A stretch of 64,000 nucleotides of DNA. Source: DASRFA01 sp035651755. Its GTDB lineage: Bacteria > Desulfobacterota > Binatia > UBA12015. The position numbers and the translations under genes are program-made. Shown here in pieces: positions 34,032-42,148 of the stretch (within the stretch, counting starts at the first letter, position 1; every line of letters starts with the position of its first letter). The stretch is taken from assembly GCA_035651755.1 (NCBI GenBank), contig DASRFA010000060.1, positions 1 to 64,000 on the forward strand. Direction: 5' to 3'. The notes below the pieces were generated by a model. That model worked only from the letters and a program-made list of their open reading frames with translations. It was not told where the DNA came from and ran no database searches.

Positions 34032-36077
34032 ATGGCACCGAAGCTCGCTCGCACCGCGCTCTGCGCGGCCGCTCTGGCCGCATGCGTCGTCCTCGCCGCG
34101 GGCTGCGACGACCGCGGCTCCAAGCGGTCCGCCGAGGCGGCCACGCCGGCGGCGGCCGACGTTCCACCGGCGGTCGCGACGGCCGCGGGAGGGCCGTGGC
34201 CGGGCGCGGTCGAGCTCGCGCGCGCCGGCCGGTCGACCGATCTCCTCTGCGACCTCGCGCCCGCCAGCGATACGACCGACGCGACCCGAGCGACGACCGC
34301 GAGCGCGACGACGGCCGCGATCGCGGACGCGCCGCTCGCATGCGAGTGCGGGCGACCGTCGCCGGCGTGTCGGGTGGTCGACGTCCGGAACGACCGCCGG
34401 CGCGCGATCGCGGTCGCGCCGGGAAGCGCGCTCCGCGCGAAGGTCGCGCCGGGCGACGCCAGCGAGCTCCGCTTCGCGGTCGCCGTGGTCGGCGACGGAC
34501 CGCTCCGCATCGACGTGCGCATGGTCGTGCGCACCGGCGGCGCAGCGACGCGCGAGTGGCGGCGCGCGCTCCAGGCGCGCGACCGCTGGGTGGACGGCGC
34601 GATCGACCTCGGCCCGCTCGCGGGCGCGGAAGCGGTCGACGTCGCGTTCGAGGCGGCGAGCGGACCGGCCGCCCCGCCCGGCTCGCTGGTCGCTCTCGCC
34701 GCGCCGCGCCTCGTCCGCCCGCTGGACCGCGCGCCCGCGGACGGTCGAGCGCGCGTGTCGAACGTCGTGCTGTACATGATCGATACGCTGCGTGCGGATC
34801 GCACGTCGACGTACGGCTATGCGCGCGACACGACGCCGCGCCTGTCGCGGCTCGCGGCCGAAGGCGTGACGTTCGACAGCGCGTACAGCGTCGCGAGCTG
34901 GACGCGGCCCGCGGTCGCGAGCCTCTTGACCGGGCTCTACCCGTCCGCGCACGGCGTCGACACGTCGACCGGGCTCGCGCCGGCGGCGACCACGCTCGCC
35001 GAGCGCTTCCGGCGCGCCGGCTGGTCGACGTGGGCGTTCGTCGCGAGCCTCCAGATCTACGCCAAGGGGCTCGGCTTCGAGCAGGGGTTCGATCGCTTCG
35101 TCGCGTTCCCCGGCTGGTTCGCGCCCGAGGCGAGGACGTACGAGATCAATTCCGAGCTGCTGCCGCAGCTCGACGCGTTCGGCGACGAGCCGTTCTTCCT
35201 CTACGTGCACGCGGTCGATCCCCACGCGCCGTACGATCCGCCGCCGGGCTGGCTCGGGCGCTTCGGCGATCCGGCATACGGCGGCCCGGTACGGCCCCGG
35301 AAGACGCAGCACATGCACCTCCGGCCGATGCACCTCGCGCCCGACGACCTCGCCTTCGTGCGCGATCTGTACGACGAGGAAGTCCTCTTCCAGGACGCGA
35401 TGCTCGGCGTGCTGCTCGACCGGCTCGCCGCGCTCGGCCTCGACCGCAGCACGATCGTGATCGTCGTCGCCGACCACGGCGAGGAGCTGTTCGATCGCGG
35501 CGATTGGGAGCACGGCGCGCGTCTCTTCGAGGAGCAGATCCACGTTCCGCTCGTCGTACGGGTTCCCGCGATGGGCGCGATCGGCGGTCGCCGCGTGCGG
35601 TCGCCCGTGCAGATCGTCGACGTCGCTCCGACGCTCGAGCGCTGGTTCGGCCTCGCGGGCGGCCCGCCGAGCCAGGGCCGGGATCTCACTCCGCTCTTCG
35701 CCGGCGACGACGATCGCGAGCGCGCCGTCTACTGCGAGGAGCGGCGGCCGGACCTCGCGTTCGACCTCTTCGCGCTGCGCGAGGGCTCGTGGAAGCTCAT
35801 CCGACTCGCCAGCCACGGCGCCGGCTCGATCGACCTGCTGTTCGACCTCTCCGCCGACCCCGGCGAGCGCGAGACCCGCTCCGGGGCCGAGCCCGACCGC
35901 CTCGCCGCGATGCGATCGCGGCTCGAGGCCATGCGCTCTTCGATGGCGCCCACGGCGCCGCTCGCGAGCCGACCGGTCGAGCTCGACGAGGAGTCGCGGC
36001 GGAGGCTCGAGGCCCTCGGCTACGTCGTCCCGCCCGCCGGCGAACGTCCGCCCGCACCCGAGCCAGCGGGACCGTGA
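34032..36077 (+). CDS. sulfatase/alkaline-phosphatase-superfamily lipoprotein
   Basis: This is a 681-residue lipoprotein. The start MAPKLARTAL gives a signal peptide with LAAGC (Cys25) as a lipobox; an in-frame ATG at 33927 would add 35 residues ahead of it. Residues about 60-235 are a separate N-terminal region. From about residue 243 the sulfatase fold begins: SNVVLYMIDTLRADRTSTYG (metal Asp), SWTRPAVASLLTGLYPSAHGV, HAVDPHAPYDPP and VVADHGEELFD (metal Asp/His). The catalytic position normally Cys or Ser (CxPxR) is Thr291 here, followed by RPAV rather than SPSR, so formylglycine conversion is not expected. It could be a phosphatase, phosphotransferase or a non-hydrolytic member. It sits on its own before the MoxR gene. 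Confidence 0.85.
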   Translation: MAPKLARTALCAAALAACVVLAAGCDDRGSKRSAEAATPAAADVPPAVATAAGGPWPGAVELARAGRSTDLLCDLAPASDTTDATRATTASATTAAIADAPLACECGRPSPACRVVDVRNDRRRAIAVAPGSALRAKVAPGDASELRFAVAVVGDGPLRIDVRMVVRTGGAATREWRRALQARDRWVDGAIDLGPLAGAEAVDVAFEAASGPAAPPGSLVALAAPRLVRPLDRAPADGRARVSNVVLYMIDTLRADRTSTYGYARDTTPRLSRLAAEGVTFDSAYSVASWTRPAVASLLTGLYPSAHGVDTSTGLAPAATTLAERFRRAGWSTWAFVASLQIYAKGLGFEQGFDRFVAFPGWFAPEARTYEINSELLPQLDAFGDEPFFLYVHAVDPHAPYDPPPGWLGRFGDPAYGGPVRPRKTQHMHLRPMHLAPDDLAFVRDLYDEEVLFQDAMLGVLLDRLAALGLDRSTIVIVVADHGEELFDRGDWEHGARLFEEQIHVPLVVRVPAMGAIGGRRVRSPVQIVDVAPTLERWFGLAGGPPSQGRDLTPLFAGDDDRERAVYCEERRPDLAFDLFALREGSWKLIRLASHGAGSIDLLFDLSADPGERETRSGAEPDRLAAMRSRLEAMRSSMAPTAPLASRPVELDEESRRRLEALGYVVPPAGERPPAPEPAGP

Positions 36078-36207
36078 GGGGCCGGCGGCGCGATCCGGCT
36101 TGAACGCGCCGGGCGCGGCGGGTACCCCTTCTGCGGCGCCGGCGGGCGCAAGTGCCGGCGACCCCCCGCGCGTCCGCGCGACCCGTCCCCCAGCCGAAAG
36201 AGGACCC

Positions 36208-37089
36208 ATGCCCAAGCAGAACGCCTTCCAGCGCTTCACCGGAACGCCCGGCTACATCGCGTCCGGACCGCTCGTCGACGCCGTCAACTGCTCGATCGCG
36301 CTCGAGCGGCCGCTGCTCATCAAGGGCGAGCCCGGAACCGGCAAGACCGTCCTCGCACGCCACGTCGCCGAGGGCCTCGGCATGCCGCTCCTCACCTGGC
36401 ACATCAAGTCGACGAGCAAGGCGATCGAGGGACTCTACGTCTACGACACCGTCCAGCGGCTGAACGACAGCCGCTTCGGCGGCGGCGACGTCTCGGACAT
36501 CCGCCGCTACATCAAGCTCGGCCCCCTCGGGCAGGCGTTCGCCGCCGAGCAGCGCATGGTGCTCCTGATCGACGAGGTCGACAAGGCCGACCTCGAGTTC
36601 CCGAACGACCTCCTGCGCGAGCTCGACGAGATGCGCTTCACCATCATGGAGACCGGCGACGAGATCGCCGCGAAGGACCGGCCGGTCGTCATGATCACGT
36701 CGAACAACGAGAAGGAGCTGCCGGACGCGTTCCTCCGGCGCTGCATCTTCCACTTCATCGAGTTCCCGGATCGCGCGCTGATGAAGCAGATCGTCGACGT
36801 GCACCACAAGAACCTCGACGCGAAGCTGCTCGACCAGGTGCTGATCAAGTTCTACTGGCTGCGCGAGCAGAACGAGCTCCGGAAGAAGCCGTCGACGTCG
36901 GAGCTGATCGACTGGATCAGCGCGCTCCTCCGTTCGGGCGTCGGCACCGACCAGCTCGAGGCGCACATCCCCTTCATCGGGGCGCTCCTCAAGAAGGAGC
37001 AGGACGTCGACGCGCTGGCGAGCTACGACCAGCGCGGCGGCAAGTACCCGACGAAGTGGAGCGACCTCGGCCCGCGCTTCAACCAGTAG
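36208..37089 (+). CDS. MoxR-family AAA+ ATPase (CoxD-like)
   Basis: This is a 293-residue ATPase with a Walker A GEPGTGKT (40-47), Walker B LLIDEVDKAD (about 114-123), a sensor-like MITSNNEKELPDAFLRRC and an arginine finger region RRC. The chosen ATG at 36208 has an AAAGAGGA ribosome binding site. CoxD-type MoxR ATPases work with a CoxE-type VWA protein to assemble or activate metalloenzymes, often molybdenum hydroxylases. Here that partner lies 2.2 kb downstream at 39248, with a minus-strand gene between them. The partner role is a family expectation, not shown by the sequence. Confidence 0.9.
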   Translation: MPKQNAFQRFTGTPGYIASGPLVDAVNCSIALERPLLIKGEPGTGKTVLARHVAEGLGMPLLTWHIKSTSKAIEGLYVYDTVQRLNDSRFGGGDVSDIRRYIKLGPLGQAFAAEQRMVLLIDEVDKADLEFPNDLLRELDEMRFTIMETGDEIAAKDRPVVMITSNNEKELPDAFLRRCIFHFIEFPDRALMKQIVDVHHKNLDAKLLDQVLIKFYWLREQNELRKKPSTSELIDWISALLRSGVGTDQLEAHIPFIGALLKKEQDVDALASYDQRGGKYPTKWSDLGPRFNQ

Positions 37090-37092
37090 CGC

Positions 37093-39198
37093 TCAGCCGC
37101 CCGTCGTCCCGCCGCCGGCGCAGCGCGCCGCGATCCGATCCGCAGCTTCCGCGTCGACCGTCCCGAGCACCTTCGCCGCGCCCGTGCAGCGTCCGTTCCG
37201 CTCGAGCGCGCTCGCGATGTTCGCGAGGCGCGCGCGATCGAGAGCGCGCTGGCGGACGCCGTCCGCGGCGACGGCGCGCGCGCGATCGTCGAGCCGGACC
37301 ATCGCGAGCGCGTAGACGATGTTGTTGTAGGCGTCGGCGACGCGATAGCGCTGCGCGATGCTCTTTCGGAGCGCGGCTTCCGCCGTGTCGACGCGCGCGA
37401 CCGCCGCCTTCGTGTCGCCGCGATCGGCGAGCGCAGCCGCGCTCCGCGACGCCACCGTGCCGATCGCGAACTGGATCGCGCCGGCGTTGCGCGGGCTCTC
37501 GCACTCCTCCGCGCGCGTGCGGAGCGCGAGCGAGCGCTCGAAGTCGCCGCGGTCCTCGTACCACTCGCCGAGCTTCAGCCACTCGGTGTCGAACCAGGTG
37601 TCGCCGGCGAGGCAGACGGCGGGCATGCCGTGGTGCGGCGCCTCGCAATGCGTGCGGTCGACGAGCAGCAACGCGACCGCGAGCGCGCCGCCGCGCGCGA
37701 CCATCTCCTGCGTCCGCCGCGCCCGCACGGCGTCGACCAGGCGATCGACCGCCCAGGCCGCGAACACCGCGAGGAACGGCACGGCGGGGAGCCGGTAGCG
37801 GGAGCGCACGTAGAAGACGAGCGACGGAAGCAGCGCGCCGGCCGTGACGACGTAGAGCGACGTCAGCTGCCGGCGCCGCCAGAACGGCTGGAAGAGGCCG
37901 ACGAGCGCGAGCGGTCCGAGAAGCGAGAAGCTGATCGCGACCGCGAGGAGCGGCACGAAGTACCGGCGCATGAACGCGTAGTGGTAGTTGTCGGGCACCT
38001 CGTAGCCGTTCCAGAGGACGGCGACCTTCTGCCCGAGCCGCGCGATCCACGCCGCCGGGTCGCTCGCGATCACCTCGAGCGTGCGGCGCACCCAGTAGCG
38101 CGAGACCTCGCCTTCGCGCAGCGAGCGCCCCGTCGCCTTCTCCGCCAGCCGGCGTGAATCCGCCTCCTCGAAGCGCGGGACGTCGCGGAGGCCGACCGGG
38201 CTCGCGGGCAGGCCGGACGCCCGCTCGTTGTTGCCGGTGTAGAAGTTCAGGCCCGCGCCACCGCTCGTCAAGACCAGACCGCCGAACTGCGACGTGTTCC
38301 AGGCGGCGATCGGCACGACGGGCGCGAGGCCCGCGGCGAAGAAGGCGGCGGCCGCGGCGCCGCGCCGCCCTCGGCTCGCGAAGCGCGGAGAAAAGAACGT
38401 CCATACGGCGAGCGCGACGAGACCGAGGATCCACTGCGCAACGCCCGCGACGCCGATGCCGAAGAGGAAGCCCGCGGCCGCGAGGCCGCCGACGAGCGCG
38501 CGCGGCGCGTAGCGCAGGTGCAGGGCGAAGGCGCCGAGGATCGCGACGACGAGGAGCGACGTCTTGCTGAGCGTGACCTCCTCGAGGATGAGCGGCCCGT
38601 AGAACGCCAGCATCGCGCCCGCCAGGATGCCGACGCGGCGACCGTAGAGACGGGTCCCGATCGCGTACAGGAGTGGCGCCGAGAGGCTCCCGAGGAGGAT
38701 CTGCCCGATGCGCGGCGGCCACGTCGTCGCGCCGAACACCTCCTGCAGCGCGGCCAGGTACCAGGCGTAGACCGGCGACTGGTAGTAGCCGCTCGTCGGG
38801 ATCCACGACCCGTTCGCGATCTCGGTCGCCCACGCGAGGTACGCATCGCTGTCGATGTTGCCGACCTCGGCGTACGGCGTCCCCATGAGCTGGAGCAGCA
38901 CCGCGAGCCGGTAGGCGAAGGAGACGGCGAAGAGCGCGAGGAGCGGGACGCGATGCTCGCGCCAGAGGTCGCGCCACGCGGGCAGCGCCTCGGAGTCGGC
39001 TTCGACGTCAGCGGCGGGCGACGGTCTGCCAGCCGGCGTCGCCGCGGCCGGCTCGGAGCGCCGCCCGGCGGCCGCTGCGCCCGCGCCCCGCGCCCCCCTG
39101 CCGCCGCCGGCACCGGGCGCCGCCTGTGCGGCGCGGTTCTTTCGCCGGCTCTCTCGGCCCACCGGGCGCGGATAGGGCGGCCGTCGCGCCCCAGTCAA
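37093..39198 (-). CDS. GT39/ArnT-like membrane glycosyltransferase with C-terminal helical repeats
   Basis: This is a 701-residue membrane protein. After a low-complexity Ala/Gly/Arg tail (about 1-75) and first helix (LLALFAVSFAYRLAVLLQL) comes DSDAYLAWA, the acidic loop of the GT-C family, then further membrane helices to about residue 500 with SPVYAWYLAALQEVFG and RSRYRLPAVPFLAVFAAWAVDR. The last 170 residues are soluble and TPR-like (EWYEDRGDFERSLALR). GT39 proteins transfer sugars from polyprenyl phosphates to periplasmic acceptors. It lies on the minus strand between two normally adjacent plus-strand genes, with no intergenic space on the MoxR side (3 bases). Confidence 0.85.
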   Translation of the reverse strand: MTGARRPPYPRPVGRESRRKNRAAQAAPGAGGGRGARGAGAAAAGRRSEPAAATPAGRPSPAADVEADSEALPAWRDLWREHRVPLLALFAVSFAYRLAVLLQLMGTPYAEVGNIDSDAYLAWATEIANGSWIPTSGYYQSPVYAWYLAALQEVFGATTWPPRIGQILLGSLSAPLLYAIGTRLYGRRVGILAGAMLAFYGPLILEEVTLSKTSLLVVAILGAFALHLRYAPRALVGGLAAAGFLFGIGVAGVAQWILGLVALAVWTFFSPRFASRGRRGAAAAAFFAAGLAPVVPIAAWNTSQFGGLVLTSGGAGLNFYTGNNERASGLPASPVGLRDVPRFEEADSRRLAEKATGRSLREGEVSRYWVRRTLEVIASDPAAWIARLGQKVAVLWNGYEVPDNYHYAFMRRYFVPLLAVAISFSLLGPLALVGLFQPFWRRRQLTSLYVVTAGALLPSLVFYVRSRYRLPAVPFLAVFAAWAVDRLVDAVRARRTQEMVARGGALAVALLLVDRTHCEAPHHGMPAVCLAGDTWFDTEWLKLGEWYEDRGDFERSLALRTRAEECESPRNAGAIQFAIGTVASRSAAALADRGDTKAAVARVDTAEAALRKSIAQRYRVADAYNNIVYALAMVRLDDRARAVAADGVRQRALDRARLANIASALERNGRCTGAAKVLGTVDAEAADRIAARCAGGGTTGG

Positions 39199-39247
39199 GT
39201 GCGCGTTCGACTTGCTCGGGCCATGCCCGGGCTGTAGGTCGCCCCTC

Positions 39248-40438
39248 GTGTTCCTCGACCTCTTCTACGGTCTTCGCGACGAGGGCGTGCCGGTCTCGAT
39301 GCAGGAGTGGCGCTCGTTCCTCGAGGCGCTCGAGCTCGGCCTGCACGGCTGCAGCCTGCTCCGCTTCTATCACCTGGGGCGCGCCTGCCTCATCAAGAGC
39401 GAGACCTACTTCGACGCGTACGACAAGGTCTTCCTCCGCGTCTTCAAAGGGGTCGAGGGCGCCGTCAGCGACGAGGCGATCCAGGAGATCCTCGACTGGC
39501 TGAAGGACCCCGAGAACTTCCCCGAGCTCACGTCCGAAGAGTACGCCGCGCTCGAGCGCCTCACCGGCGACGAGCTCATGCAGCGCTTCCTCGAGACGCT
39601 CGAGAAGCAGACCGAGCGCCACGACGGCGGCGATCGCTGGGTCGGCACCGGCGGCAGATCGCCGTTCGGCCACGGCGGAATCCACCCGACCGGCATCCGC
39701 GTCGGCGGGCCCGGCAAGTCGCGCTCGGCGATGAAGGTCGCCGAGGAGCGCCGCTTCGCCGATTACCGGACGGACCAGATCCTCGACACGCGCCACATGC
39801 GGGTCGCGCTGCGACGCCTCCGCCAGCTCACGCGGACCGGCCAGGCGACCGAGCTCGACCTCCATGAGACGATCGACGAGACCTGCAAGAACGCCGGCGA
39901 GATCGAGCTCGTGTTCCGGCCGCCGCGAAAGAACGACGTCCGCCTTCTTCTCCTGATGGACGTCGGCGGGACGATGGACCCGTACTCCGACGGCGTGAGC
40001 CAGCTCCTGACCTCGCTCCACGACGAGCGCGGCCTGCGCGAGTTCCAGTCGTACTACTTCCACAACTGCATCTACGACCACGTCTACTCGCGCGCTCGCA
40101 TGTCTCGCACCGACGCCGTCCCGACCGCCGACCTGCTGCGCCGCCTCGACGAACGGTGGAAGGTCGCGATCGTCGGCGACGCCGCGATGCACCCGGCCGA
40201 GCTGGTCGAGCCCTACGGCGGAATCGATCCGCGCGTCACGACGCCGACGCCCGGCATCGAGTGGCTGCACCGGATCGCCGACCACTTCGAGCGCTCGGTG
40301 TGGATCAACCCCGAGGACGCGGCGCGCTGGGACGACTACCGGACCGTCCGCGTCGTCCGGAAGCTCTTCACGATGTACCCGCTGAGCGTGGACGGCTTGA
40401 CGCAGGCGGTCACGTCGCTCGTCGGCGCGCGGGCTTAG
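39248..40438 (+). CDS. VWA domain protein, CoxE-like
   Basis: This is a 396-residue protein, the expected partner of the CoxD-like ATPase upstream. The start is a GTG (VFLDLFYGLR); a longer frame to 39212 adds 12 residues. The N-terminal half is helical (YGLRDEGVPVSMQEWRSFLE, RFYHLGRACLIKSE) as in CoxE-type proteins, followed by a Gly/Arg-rich stretch (SPFGHGGIHPTGIRVGG). The VWA domain starts near residue 235 with the MIDAS line LLLLMDVGGTMDPYSD, where the usual DxSxS is DVGGT. Such DVGG variants are common in this family. The end overlaps a small minus-strand gene by four bases. Confidence 0.88.
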   Translation: MFLDLFYGLRDEGVPVSMQEWRSFLEALELGLHGCSLLRFYHLGRACLIKSETYFDAYDKVFLRVFKGVEGAVSDEAIQEILDWLKDPENFPELTSEEYAALERLTGDELMQRFLETLEKQTERHDGGDRWVGTGGRSPFGHGGIHPTGIRVGGPGKSRSAMKVAEERRFADYRTDQILDTRHMRVALRRLRQLTRTGQATELDLHETIDETCKNAGEIELVFRPPRKNDVRLLLLMDVGGTMDPYSDGVSQLLTSLHDERGLREFQSYYFHNCIYDHVYSRARMSRTDAVPTADLLRRLDERWKVAIVGDAAMHPAELVEPYGGIDPRVTTPTPGIEWLHRIADHFERSVWINPEDAARWDDYRTVRVVRKLFTMYPLSVDGLTQAVTSLVGARA

Positions 40439-40743
40439 CGGCTCGCGCGCGCAGGCGACGGGGCGACGCTCGCCGGCCGCCGCTTGCGCGCGACCTCGCG
40501 CGCCCGTCCCTCCGCATCCGGACAGTGAAGCCCGGCGCCCGACTCCGGGTGCGTGAGCGCCGACATCATCTCGTCCGGATCGGGCGCCGCGTCTGCCCCG
40601 CGCTCCCGATCGTCGGCGCCTTCGGCCGCGTGCGACGCCTGCGCGTCGTCCGACGACGGGTCGCGGCGGCTTCGCCGCGGCTCGCCCGGATCCTCGCTCG
40701 CTCGCCGGCGCTTTCGCGCGCTGCTCTTCGCGCTCGTCGTCAT
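40435..40743 (-). CDS. hypothetical small basic protein
   Basis: This is a 102-residue, low-complexity protein, very rich in Arg, Asp, Ala and Ser (MTTSAKSSARKRRR to the end), with no recognisable domain. The start is preceded by GAGGTGA, a good ribosome binding site. Composition like this is also produced by chance in high-GC DNA, so it may not be real. It converges on the VWA gene with a four-base overlap. Confidence 0.4.
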   Translation of the reverse strand: MTTSAKSSARKRRRASEDPGEPRRSRRDPSSDDAQASHAAEGADDRERGADAAPDPDEMMSALTHPESGAGLHCPDAEGRAREVARKRRPASVAPSPARASR

Positions 40744-41068
40744 CGCGTCACCTCGCCGCCTCCACGATCCTACCCCGATCGCGGCGTCGTTCCAGCGGAA
40801 AGGCCGCTTCCGGACGGTTCTCCGGCGAACCTCCCACCCATGGACCCGCGATGGCAACGGGGGTGCCATGGTCGCGCGACGCGCGCGTTTCGCACGGCGT
40901 CGCGATCCGGCGGGGCGACCAAGCGCCTGAACGGCGCCGGGTAATTTCGTCTGGCCCCACTGTAGCCGTTACAGCGGCCGCGCCGGCTCGCGGAGCGTCA
41001 TCGTTGCGCGACCGCCGCTTCGCCGCGATCCCGGCCGGCACGCGTCCTGCACATCCGCCGGGGGTCTC
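40744..41068. other. intergenic region between divergent small genes
   Basis: These 325 bases lie between the small basic-protein gene and the BON lipoprotein gene. I see no gene. A short inverted repeat CTGTA-GCCGT-TACAG (40960-40974) lies about 95 bases before the lipoprotein start and may be an operator. No clear promoter boxes were found. Confidence 0.5.
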
Positions 41069-41479
41069 GTGATTTCATCGAATGCATTCCGCCTCGTCGG
41101 CCACGCCGCTCTCGCGTGCGCGCTGGCTTGTACCGCCTGCGGTCGCGGCGCCCTCGTGGAGGGGCCGTCCGGCGACGCCAGCGGCCTCGTCCTGCGCGAC
41201 GCGGCACGGGGCGCGGACGATCTCGGGGTCGCGCTCCGCGTGCGGCGGGCCATCGTGGCGGACGAGACGCTCACGACACCACCCAGCAAGATCAAGGTTC
41301 TCGCTCGCGATGGGGCCGTGAGGCTTCGCGGTGCGGTCGCGAGCGAAGCGGAGCGGGAACGCATCGCGGAAACGGCGCGTCGCATCGCGGGCGCCACCAG
41401 GGTGACGAACGAGCTCGAGGTCGCCGACGCGCGGCTCGGGGGCTCCTCGTCGAACGACGACATGGAGGAACGATCATGA
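41069..41479 (+). CDS. BON-domain lipoprotein
   Basis: This is a 136-residue exported protein starting with GTG. The N-terminus (ALACALACTACG) contains a hydrophobic signal followed by three Cys residues, any of which could be the lipidated one. Residues about 45-125 form a BON domain with DDLGVALRVRRAIVAD, then KVLARDGAVRLRGAVASEAER and TRVTNELEVAD, the family pattern. BON domains bind phospholipid or peptidoglycan and help keep the envelope stable, often under osmotic stress (OsmY-type). It overlaps the next gene by four bases (ATGA), so the pair is translated together. Confidence 0.82.
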   Translation: MISSNAFRLVGHAALACALACTACGRGALVEGPSGDASGLVLRDAARGADDLGVALRVRRAIVADETLTTPPSKIKVLARDGAVRLRGAVASEAERERIAETARRIAGATRVTNELEVADARLGGSSSNDDMEERS

Positions 41480-42003
41480 GGAAGTCCGTGCTGTGCATTG
41501 CATCGACGCGGATGCAGGCGGAGTCGATCGTCGCGGATCTGCGCGTCGCCGGCTTCGCGCCCAACGACATCTCCGTGCTGTTCCCGGACACGACGGGAAC
41601 GCGCGACCTCGGCCACGAGATGAACTCGAAGGCCCCCGAGGGTGCGACGACCGGCGCCGCCACCGGCGGCATCCTGGGCGGCGCGCTCGGCTGGCTCGCC
41701 GGCATCGGCGCGCTCGCGATCCCGGGGCTCGGCCCCTTCATCGCGGCCGGCCCGATCATGGCGGCGCTCGCCGGCTCGGCCGCGGGCGCTGCGGTCGGCG
41801 GGATCGGCGGCGCGCTCGTCGGCTTCGGCGTGCCCGAGGTCGAGGCCAAGCAGTACGAGGGCAAGATCAAGTCGGGCAACGTCCTGATCTCCGTCCACAC
41901 CGAGAACTCGAGTGAGCGCTCGGTGGCACAGAAGATCTTCGAGCGGAACGGCGCCGAGGACATCGCGTCGACGGGCGAGAGCTCGGTCAGCGCGAGCGCC
42001 TGA
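41476..42003 (+). CDS. stress-associated small Gly-rich membrane protein
   Basis: This is a 175-residue protein with an N-terminal alpha/beta stretch (SVLCIASTRMQAESIVADLR, SVLFPDTTGTRDLGHEM) followed by two Gly/Ala-rich hydrophobic hairpins (about 60-120) and a C-terminal soluble part (KIKSGNVLISVHTENSSERSV). The pattern matches proteins annotated as general stress protein or DUF1269-like. Its start overlaps the BON lipoprotein by four bases. The Gly zipper segments suggest membrane association. It may be part of an envelope stress pair with that lipoprotein, an inference from coupling only. Confidence 0.75.
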   Translation: MRKSVLCIASTRMQAESIVADLRVAGFAPNDISVLFPDTTGTRDLGHEMNSKAPEGATTGAATGGILGGALGWLAGIGALAIPGLGPFIAAGPIMAALAGSAAGAAVGGIGGALVGFGVPEVEAKQYEGKIKSGNVLISVHTENSSERSVAQKIFERNGAEDIASTGESSVSASA

Positions 42004-42045
42004 CCGAGCTCGACGGTTCGAGCGCGCGGGCCGAGCCGCGCGCGA

Positions 42046-42086
42046 GCCGGCCCGGGGCCGCCGATAAGCGGCGGCCCCGAGCCGGC
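42046..42086. terminator. bidirectional hairpin terminator
   Basis: A perfect 11-base stem (CGGGGCCGCCG at 42053-42063 with CGGCGGCCCCG at 42069-42079) has loop ATAAG. It is extended by six more base pairs (42046-42051 with 42081-42086) across one mismatch. It lies between convergent genes, 43 bases after the plus-strand stop and 62 bases from the glgX stop. It lacks a T-tract on either side but could serve both directions. Confidence 0.7.
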
Positions 42087-42148
42087 CATTCACGGCGAGA
42101 CGCCCGTAGAGCGCGCCGCGGGCCGCGCGTTGCTGCGCCCCGCGCGGT

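Noticed and set aside
33492..36239. A 915-codon minus-strand frame over the sulfatase-like gene
   Set aside because: It has no recognisable domain and is antisense to a gene with clear signal peptide and catalytic motifs.
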